From Clostridiales bacterium (GTDB taxonomy: Bacteria > Bacillota > Clostridia > Christensenellales > CAG-138), in assembly GCA_003486785.1 (NCBI GenBank), contig DNFZ01000008.1, positions 1-12,428 of the forward strand: a DNA stretch of 12,428 nt. The letters are read 5' to 3'. Each line of letters opens with the position of its first letter. The first letter of the stretch is position 1. The translations under genes and the position numbers were made by a program. Positions 7,757 to 12,428 of the stretch are shown one piece after another. A model generated the notes under the pieces. It did not search any database. It was not told where the DNA came from and saw only the letters and a list, made by a program, of their open reading frames with translations.

Positions 7757-8470
7757 ATGGCGGCGAAAATCACGCTACCCGGCAAACAGTACCGGCACGA
7801 ACTGAAATACGTGATCTCCGAAGGGGAGCATAAACTCTTGAGCACGCGCATCAAAGCGTGCCTCAAGCAGGATTATTACGCTTCCTTAAGCGGCGGGGAG
7901 TACGCCATCCGCAGCCTGTATTTCGACGATCCGTTCGACAGCGCGCTTTGGGAAAAAATGCAAGGCACCGGCTCGCGCGATAAGTTCCGCATCCGCATCT
8001 ACAACTATTCCGACGATGTCATCAAACTGGAGCGCAAGCACAAAGAGGGCCAGTTCATCAAAAAGGACAGCATCACGCTCAGCCGGCAGGACTGCGACGA
8101 GGTTGTCCGTGGAAGGTTTGAGTGCCTTAAGCGCAACGAAAGCCCCTTTGCGATGCAGTTTTACGGGATATTTTTAGCGAATCACATGCGCCCGCGCGTG
8201 CTGGTGGACTACACACGTGAGCCATACGTGTTTCCCGCGGAGGATGTGCGCATCACGTTTGACAAAAACCTGCGCACCGCGATGCGCTCTACAGATCTGT
8301 TCAACCCCCATGCGATCACCTATCCTGTATGGGACTTGAGAGGATGCATGATCCTTGAGGTGAAGTTCAACGGGAGTTTGCCGCGGTATGTGCAGGAGCT
8401 GCTCACGCTCGGCGCTGCGCAGCGCACGGCGGCGAGCAAATATATCTTTTGCCGCCAGTATGAGTTTTAA
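7757..8470 (+). CDS. VTC-domain polyphosphate polymerase-like protein
   Basis: A 237-residue soluble protein that is essentially one VTC domain, a member of the triphosphate-tunnel fold. In yeast Vtc4 this domain makes polyphosphate from ATP with a metal ion. Family landmarks are in order: RHELKY (13-18), RSLYFD (52-57), KFRIRIY (76-82), KLERKHK (90-96), QFIKKD (99-104), RPRVLVDYTR (145-154), VRITFDKNLR (164-173), ILEVKF (199-204) and SKY (227-229). The alternating basic residues and the conserved EVKF glutamate are the expected tunnel and metal ligands, so activity is plausible. There is no SPX domain and no membrane helix, unlike eukaryotic VTC. The start at 7757 has an AGGAAAG-type site (7741-7747). 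It begins 63 bases after CotH2 and is followed by DUF4956; that linkage is the main functional clue. The product could be polyphosphate or another phosphoryl transfer product. Confidence 0.88.
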   Translation: MAAKITLPGKQYRHELKYVISEGEHKLLSTRIKACLKQDYYASLSGGEYAIRSLYFDDPFDSALWEKMQGTGSRDKFRIRIYNYSDDVIKLERKHKEGQFIKKDSITLSRQDCDEVVRGRFECLKRNESPFAMQFYGIFLANHMRPRVLVDYTREPYVFPAEDVRITFDKNLRTAMRSTDLFNPHAITYPVWDLRGCMILEVKFNGSLPRYVQELLTLGAAQRTAASKYIFCRQYEF

Positions 8471-8500
8471 GCCAGGCGCGATCGCGCAGGCCATAGATTT

Positions 8501-8516
8501 CTTCATCAGGATGAAG
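8501..8516 (+). promoter_or_regulatory. Stem-loop just upstream of the DUF4956 ribosome binding site
   Basis: CTTCAT-CAGG-ATGAAG forms a 6-base perfect stem with a 4-base loop, ending two bases before the AAGGAGG at 8519-8525. A 12-base palindrome, GCGCGATCGCGC, lies just upstream at 8476-8487. These could shield mRNA ends or tune translation of the DUF4956 gene relative to the VTC gene; the role is inferred. Confidence 0.35.
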
Positions 8517-8531
8517 TTAAGGAGGTAGTGT

Positions 8532-9224
8532 ATGAATCCAACTCTGCGCTCGGCGAGCGAATCCCTCACGACCGCATTCAACATTCGGGAGCTGTTCTCG
8601 AGCACGCTCAATCCCCTGCAGGTGATCCTTACGCTGGTCATCGCGCTGCTTATCGGTGGATTTTTGTATTTCATCTATAAAAAGACATTCGCGGGGGTTG
8701 TGTATTCGCGCTCATTCAACCTGAGCCTGATTCTGCTGACCATGGTTTCCGCGATGGTCATCATGCTCATCAGCTCTAACCTGACGCTCTCGCTGGGCAT
8801 GGTCGGCGCGTTGTCCATCGTGCGTTTCCGAACCGCGATCAAGGACCCGATCGACACGGTCTACATGTTCTGGGCGGTTGGAGAGGGGCTTGCGCTTGGC
8901 GCGGGATTTGTGGATGTCGGCCTCATCGGCGCGCTGGTCATCGGCGTGATCATGGTCGTGATCACCTCGTTTAAGGGCAGCGGCACCATGCCCTATCTTC
9001 TGATCCTGCACTTTGACGACCGCGCCAGCCAGCAGATCAAGGGACTCATTCGCCAGCTGCCAAAGGCGCATATCAAGAGCAAGACCGTCCAGCATGACGG
9101 CATCGAGCTTACCATTGAGCTGCGCATTCGGGAGAGCGACACGGACTTTGTCGACAAGTTCCTGCGCGTGCCGGGCGTGTTTGACGCGACGCTCGTCGCG
9201 CATCAGGGAGATTTGCTCTCGTAA
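8532..9224 (+). CDS. DUF4956 family membrane protein
   Basis: A 230-residue protein with an N-terminal helix at ~30-49, a second at ~63-82, and further hydrophobic segments at ~110-145, then a soluble C-terminal domain (~152-228) that looks alpha/beta. Between the second and third helices is the DUF4956 hallmark SLGMVGALSIVRFRTAIKDP (87-106), an unusually charged, conserved segment; YSRSFNLSL (58-66) and FWAVGEGLALGAG (113-125) also fit the family. The biochemical function is unknown. DUF4956 genes are often found beside VTC-domain genes in bacteria (established association from memory, not checked here), and it is the only multi-helix partner in this unit, so a role as membrane platform or conduit is the natural inference. 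The ATG is set by a strong AAGGAGG (8519-8525) with 6-base spacing. It is the last gene before a clear terminator. Confidence 0.9.
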   Translation: MNPTLRSASESLTTAFNIRELFSSTLNPLQVILTLVIALLIGGFLYFIYKKTFAGVVYSRSFNLSLILLTMVSAMVIMLISSNLTLSLGMVGALSIVRFRTAIKDPIDTVYMFWAVGEGLALGAGFVDVGLIGALVIGVIMVVITSFKGSGTMPYLLILHFDDRASQQIKGLIRQLPKAHIKSKTVQHDGIELTIELRIRESDTDFVDKFLRVPGVFDATLVAHQGDLLS

Positions 9225-9244
9225 AACTTTTCAACGACACAATT

Positions 9245-9269
9245 TGAGGCTACCTGCACGGTGGCCTCA
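9245..9269 (+). terminator. Stem-loop terminator of the CotH2-VTC-DUF4956 unit
   Basis: A 10-base stem (9245-9254 with 9260-9269; one T·G wobble) encloses the loop TGCAC, 20 bases after the DUF4956 stop codon. The downstream side is only mildly T-rich (TTTGCGTT). It is the best terminator-like structure in the window. Confidence 0.65.
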
Positions 9270-9277
9270 TTTGCGTT

Positions 9278-9480
9278 GGGTGAGGTTTAAAATCCTGTTT
9301 GAAACGAGCCATTCCTTGTAGGGGCGGATACCATCCGCCCGCAGAACCCATAGCGTTTTTTGATTGACCCATCGCTCGTTTTCACGTTTCAGCACGGGCG
9401 GATGGTATCCGCCCCTACAAAGAAAACGCGGAGAGACTTCCGCGCCTAAAAATTCGTCGATTTCTGCATAAACCTCACCC
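9278..9480. repeat. Outer 12-base inverted repeat framing the palindromic element
   Basis: GGGTGAGGTTTA at 9278-9289 is the exact reverse complement of TAAACCTCACCC at 9469-9480. The pair encloses the inner 105-base element roughly symmetrically (26 bases on the left, 48 on the right). It may mark a larger or older element into which the inner one inserted, or the ends of one composite element. Confidence 0.5.
9316..9420. mobile_element. MITE-like palindromic element with 26-base perfect terminal inverted repeats
   Basis: The left arm 9316-9341 (begins TTGTAGGGGCGG, ends CCGCCCG) is the exact reverse complement of the right arm 9395-9420. Each arm also folds on itself (GGGCGGAT-ACC-ATCCGCCC), and 53 bases lie between the arms. 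It encodes no transposase, and no target-site duplication is obvious. Repeats of the TTGTAGGGGCGG type are scattered in intergenic regions of some Clostridia genomes (from general knowledge), so a non-autonomous element is the best reading; a structured transcription boundary is the alternative. Confidence 0.65.
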
Positions 9481-9518
9481 GAATTCACCCCAAAACACCA
9501 GTTCTTTTCTATAATATA

Positions 9519-9547
9519 TATACAGTATTCCAAAATCGTGGTATACT
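9519..9547 (+). promoter_or_regulatory. Sigma-A promoter of recF
   Basis: -35 TATACA (9519-9524, 4 of 6 matches), a 17-base spacer, and -10 TATACT (9542-9547) preceded by an extended -10 TGG. The surrounding tract is AT-rich, unlike the flanking genes. The start point would be near 9554, giving a leader of about 20-30 bases. Confidence 0.7.
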
Positions 9548-9571
9548 AATGTGTAATAAATTAGGGGAAGT

Positions 9572-10684
9572 TTGAGCAGCGTCTGCATGCGCGTAACCGG
9601 CCTTAGGCTCGTCAATTTCAGAAATTATCCGTCTTTGTCTCTGCGCCCGGATGCGGGGCTTTGCGTGTTGACGGGTGAAAATGCGGCGGGCAAGACCAAC
9701 GTGCTGGAGTCGCTCTTTCTATGCTCATTGGGCCGAAGCCACCGTACAATTCGGGATGGCGAGATGGTGCGCGCAGGCGAGCTGTATGCCAGCGTCGCGG
9801 TGGATGTGGATACGCGCGGCGGCCCGCGCAGAATCGAATGCAAGCTCTTCCCAGGCGAGCGAAAGAAGATCACCATCGACGGCTCTTCACTCTCCCGCTC
9901 GGGAGAGCTGCTGGGCTGTCTCAACGTGGTCATGTTCGCGCCCGAAGACCTCTCGCTGGTCAAGGACGGACCAGGCGAGCGCAGGCGCTTTCTCGACATG
10001 GCGATCTCGCAGCTGCGCCCGTCGTACTATTACACCCTTCAGCAATACAACGGCGCGCTCAAGCAGCGCAATGCCCTCCTGAAAGACCCGAACGGGCTGG
10101 ACTATGATGCGCTGGAGAGCTGGGATGAACAGCTTGCGGTTCTTGGCGCCTCGATCATCCTCAACCGAATGGAGCTGGTCGATCGCCTCGCGGAGATTGC
10201 GGCAGAGCAGCACGAGACGCTCTCCGACGGCGCGGAAACGCTCAAGGTGGAATATGAGCCCAACGTGGGACCGCAAGCCTCGAGCGACCTCGCTAAAACG
10301 CTGCGTCTGGCGCTCTCGGACACGGCAGAGCGGGACGTCTACCGCGGCAACACCTCGGTGGGCCCGCATCGGGACGATCTTGGGCTGCGGATCGACGGGA
10401 AGGATGTGCGCGTCTACGGCTCGCAGGGGCAGCAGCGCACGACGGTATTAAGCCTCAAGCTCGCGCAGGTGGAGATACTCCGCGCAGAGAAGGAAGATTC
10501 GCCCGTGCTGCTGCTGGACGATGTCTTCTCCGAGCTCGATCGAAACCGGCAAAAGATGCTGCTCATCGCCGCGCAGGACTGCCAGACGTTTTTAACATGC
10601 ACGCACCTGGAAGAGGTAGCAAGCGCGGGGGTCGAGCAGATGCAGGTCTATCAGGTGGCTAACCGCCGCGTGGTGGAGCTCTGA
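9572..10684 (+). CDS. recF: DNA replication and repair protein RecF
   Basis: RecF is an SMC/ABC-like ATPase that, with RecO and RecR, loads RecA on gapped DNA. Visible motifs: LRLVNFRNY (residues 11-19), Walker A GENAAGKT (35-42), SLGRSHRT (52-59), the APEDL segment (123-127), DGPGERRRFLD (132-142), GPHRDDL (264-270), ABC signature GSQGQQRT (283-290) and Walker B VLLLDDVFSELD (312-323). Length (365-370) is normal. The start is uncertain: TTG at 9572 has AGGGGAAG at 9563-9570, slightly close; ATG at 9587 gives MRVTGLRLVNFRNY, which aligns better with RecF N-termini but is too far from that site. An in-frame stop at 9557 excludes earlier starts. It heads the recF-remB-gyrB cluster. Confidence 0.95.
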   Translation: MSSVCMRVTGLRLVNFRNYPSLSLRPDAGLCVLTGENAAGKTNVLESLFLCSLGRSHRTIRDGEMVRAGELYASVAVDVDTRGGPRRIECKLFPGERKKITIDGSSLSRSGELLGCLNVVMFAPEDLSLVKDGPGERRRFLDMAISQLRPSYYYTLQQYNGALKQRNALLKDPNGLDYDALESWDEQLAVLGASIILNRMELVDRLAEIAAEQHETLSDGAETLKVEYEPNVGPQASSDLAKTLRLALSDTAERDVYRGNTSVGPHRDDLGLRIDGKDVRVYGSQGQQRTTVLSLKLAQVEILRAEKEDSPVLLLDDVFSELDRNRQKMLLIAAQDCQTFLTCTHLEEVASAGVEQMQVYQVANRRVVEL

Positions 10685-10708
10685 GCACAGAGAGGGAGAG
10701 AGAACGGC

Positions 10709-11005
10709 ATGCAGCTGCACATCGGCGCGGACGTGAGTATTCCGCTGGATAAGATTCTCTTTGTGCTCAACGACAAGGGCATGATGCCATCGACACGGGC
10801 GTTTATCGACAGGGCGCGCAAAGAGCGCAGGTTTACCCCTTGTGCGGGCAAGATCAAGTCCTACGTTGTTTTGAAAGAACGCGGCAGGGAGCGCATCTTC
10901 GCCTCGCATATCGCGTCTGCTACGCTCGAGAAGCGCTGGCGGAGCGAGATTGGCAGAGCGTATCTAAACGAGGTCGCGGTGCTGACCATTTCCGAGGGCG
11001 AATAA
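10709..11005 (+). CDS. remB: Extracellular matrix regulator RemB (DUF370 family)
   Basis: A 98-residue DUF370 protein (YaaB/RemB in Bacillus). It begins MQLHIGADVSIPLDKILFVL, the family's LHIG-D-V-x-x-P N-terminus, and has KIKSYVVL and a C-terminal IASATLEKR, matching the 'S-P-I-S-S-x-T-L' region. In Bacillus subtilis RemA and RemB are small DNA-associated regulators of biofilm-matrix genes, and yaaB lies between recF and gyrB exactly as here, which makes the assignment firm by position as well. The C-terminal tail (~75-98) is longer than the minimal core. The start is supported by AGGGAG (10693-10698) and lies 24 bases after recF, so co-transcription is likely. Whether it controls a matrix in this organism is unknown; in non-sporulating or non-biofilm relatives the target may differ. 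Confidence 0.85.
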   Translation: MQLHIGADVSIPLDKILFVLNDKGMMPSTRAFIDRARKERRFTPCAGKIKSYVVLKERGRERIFASHIASATLEKRWRSEIGRAYLNEVAVLTISEGE

Positions 11006-11058
11006 GGGTCCGTTATTACTCCGCTGCGCGGCATGACACAAAAAAAGAGAATACGCTG

Positions 11059-11072
11059 GCTGCATATGCAGC
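11059..11072. promoter_or_regulatory. 14-base palindrome in the gyrB leader
   Basis: GCTGCATATGCAGC is a perfect palindrome 33 bases before the gyrB start. CGC (11054-11056) and GCG (11073-11075) can extend it with a two-base bulge. It could be an operator, a supercoiling-sensitive site or a leader hairpin; no terminator T-run follows. Confidence 0.35.
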
Positions 11073-11105
11073 GCGGCTGACAGAGAGATAGAGAGGAAGC
11101 ACAAC

Positions 11106-12428
11106 ATGGAACACCCCAACAAGCAGGCGTATGATGCATCCCAGATTCAGGTTCTGGAGGGTCTGGAGGCAGTCCGCCGCCGCCCTGGCATGTATATCGG
11201 CTCGACCGATACGCGGGGCTTGCATCATCTGGTCACCGAGGTGGTCGATAATTCCATCGACGAAGCGCTGGCCGGCTATTGCTCGCACATCGAGATATTC
11301 ATCCGCCCGGACAACTCCATATCCGTCATCGACAACGGGCGCGGCATTCCCGTCGGCCTGCACGAGAAAACGGGTAAAAATGCGCTGACAGTGTCCCTGA
11401 CGATGCTGCACGCGGGCGGCAAATTCGGCGGCGGGGGCTACAAGGTCTCCGGCGGCTTGCATGGCGTTGGCGTGAGCTGCGTCAATGCGCTGAGCGAGAC
11501 GCTCCGCGCGGAGATTCACCGCGACGGGCATGCCTATGTGCAGGAATTCATCCGCGGCGAACCCATCAACGAAGTGCACATTGAGCGCGACATCGAGGAG
11601 AGCGACACCGGTACGATCATCACATTCCTGCCGGACCATACGATCTTTGACGAGGTCAATTTCGTCTTCGACACCATGAGCAGCCGCTTTCGCGAGCTGG
11701 CGTTTCTAAACGCCGGTGTGCGGATCACCATCACCGACGAGCGGGAAACCCCCGCGCACGTCAAGTCCTTCTGCTATGAGGGCGGTATCGTCTCCTTTGT
11801 GCAATATCTCAACAAACACAAGGAGATACTGCACCCGGAGCCCATCTATTTCTGCGCAAAGCGGATGGAGGACGGCGCGGAGACCGGCGCGGTAGAGATC
11901 GCGATGCAGTACAACGACGGCTATAACGAAAACATCTTCACGTTCGCCAACAACATCAACACCATCGAGGGCGGCGCGCACCTTGTTGGCTTTAAGGCGG
12001 CGCTGACCCGCGTGATCAACGACTACGCGAAAAAGTATAAGATACTCAAAGAAAACGACCCCTCGCTCTCCGGCGAGGACATCCGCGAGGGGCTCACTGC
12101 CGTAGTTTCCGTCAAGCTTATGGAGCCGCAATTTGAGGGGCAGACCAAGACCAAGCTCGGCAATGCGGACATCCGCCCGCTGGTGGATGGCGCGGTGGCG
12201 GACGGCTTAACGCGGTTTTTAGAGGAGAACCCCGGCTGCGCCAAGCTCATCATTGAGAAATGCATCACCGCATCCCGTGCGCGGGACGCCGCCAGAAAGG
12301 CGCGGGAGCTTACGCGCAGAAAGAGCGCGCTGGACTCCACCTCGCTGCCCGGCAAGCTGGCGGACTGCCAGGAGAAGGACGCGAGCAAGTGCGAGATCTT
12401 CATCGTCGAGGGCGACAGCGCGGGCGGC
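11106..12428 (+). CDS. gyrB: DNA gyrase subunit B, 3' partial
   Basis: The first 441 codons of the ATPase subunit of DNA gyrase (type IIA topoisomerase), which introduces negative supercoils with GyrA. The frame is open to the right edge. Visible: EAVRRRPGMYIGS, the GHKL ATP site with Glu45 and Asn49 (EVVDNSIDEA), DNGRGIP (76-82), GGKFGGGGYKVSGGLHGVG (104-122), the transducer QTK loop (QTKTKLGN), the linker ELTRRKSALDSTSLPGKLADCQEKD, and the beginning of TOPRIM, EGDSAGG (435-441), with catalytic Glu435. GKFGGGGYKV and the recF-remB context favour GyrB over ParE. The start at 11106 follows GAGAGGAAG (11091-11099). The 100-base gap after remB suggests a separate control point. Nothing is abnormal; the cut is the window edge. 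Confidence 0.97.
   Translation, partial: MEHPNKQAYDASQIQVLEGLEAVRRRPGMYIGSTDTRGLHHLVTEVVDNSIDEALAGYCSHIEIFIRPDNSISVIDNGRGIPVGLHEKTGKNALTVSLTMLHAGGKFGGGGYKVSGGLHGVGVSCVNALSETLRAEIHRDGHAYVQEFIRGEPINEVHIERDIEESDTGTIITFLPDHTIFDEVNFVFDTMSSRFRELAFLNAGVRITITDERETPAHVKSFCYEGGIVSFVQYLNKHKEILHPEPIYFCAKRMEDGAETGAVEIAMQYNDGYNENIFTFANNINTIEGGAHLVGFKAALTRVINDYAKKYKILKENDPSLSGEDIREGLTAVVSVKLMEPQFEGQTKTKLGNADIRPLVDGAVADGLTRFLEENPGCAKLIIEKCITASRARDAARKARELTRRKSALDSTSLPGKLADCQEKDASKCEIFIVEGDSAGG

Larger units (their letters stand above)
9225..9571. other. 347-base intergenic region between DUF4956 and recF
   Basis: This gene-free stretch holds, in order, the terminator stem-loop (9245-9269), the left arm of an outer 12-base inverted repeat (9278-9289), the 105-base palindromic element (9316-9420), the right outer arm (9469-9480), an AT-rich tract with a perfect TATAAT at 9510-9515, and the recF promoter (9519-9547). 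No DnaA-box cluster or RNA gene is seen. Confidence 0.8.

Noticed and set aside
9267..9533. 88-codon minus-strand frame across the recF upstream region
   Set aside because: Its middle is the translated palindromic repeat and its ends are the terminator and an AT-rich promoter; no ribosome binding site or domain is evident.
9481..9571. Possible replication origin in the AT-rich tract before recF
   Set aside because: No TTATCCACA-type DnaA boxes are present (only an imperfect TGTGTAATAA), and dnaA and dnaN are absent; the AT-richness is explained by a promoter.
1..12428. CRISPR arrays, tRNA or rRNA genes, riboswitches, integrase or transposase genes
   Set aside because: None was recognised on either strand; the only mobile-type signal is the non-coding palindromic element at 9316-9420.

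Overview
The window is GC-rich bacterial chromosome from a Bacillota member, most likely class Clostridia (an uncultured gut-type lineage is plausible). The evidence is the recF-remB-gyrB gene order with RemB (DUF370), strong AGGAG-type ribosome binding sites, sigma-A promoters with an extended -10, and large surface proteins built from lamin-tail and CotH domains. Nothing fixes a genus. All eight recognised genes are on the + strand; the first is cut by the left edge and the last by the right edge.

Layout. (1) 2-2380: C-terminal part of a lamin-tail/CotH-kinase surface protein, open past the left edge and closed by a GC-rich hairpin. (2) 2528-3871: rarA (mgsA), a replication-fork AAA+ ATPase, followed 32 bases later by a small two-helix membrane protein with a DUF3592 core (3904-4356). 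(3) 4466-9269: a three-gene transcription unit with its own promoter. It holds a second, complete lamin-tail/CotH-kinase protein (4544-7693), a VTC-type polyphosphate polymerase domain protein (7757-8470) and a DUF4956 membrane protein (8532-9224), and ends at a stem-loop terminator. (4) 9225-9571: intergenic region with a 105-base palindromic, MITE-like element (26-base perfect terminal inverted repeats) framed by an outer 12-base inverted repeat, then an AT-rich recF promoter. (5) 9572-12428: recF, remB and the first 441 codons of gyrB, a piece of the conserved origin-proximal cluster without dnaA, dnaN or the S4-domain gene in front of it.

The best candidate for an undescribed system is the CotH2-VTC-DUF4956 unit. 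It combines an extracytoplasmic kinase-fold protein on lamin-tail domains, a soluble cytoplasmic enzyme with the triphosphate-tunnel residues of polyphosphate polymerases, and a membrane protein with a strongly conserved family signature. A working idea, which is inference only, is that polyphosphate or a related phosphoryl polymer is made at the inner face, handled by the DUF4956 protein, and linked to CotH-dependent phosphorylation or surface assembly outside. The large cotH-like gene also carries an A10 run placed so that slippage by one base either way meets a stop codon within a few codons. That is a possible ON/OFF switch that would remove the kinase domain.
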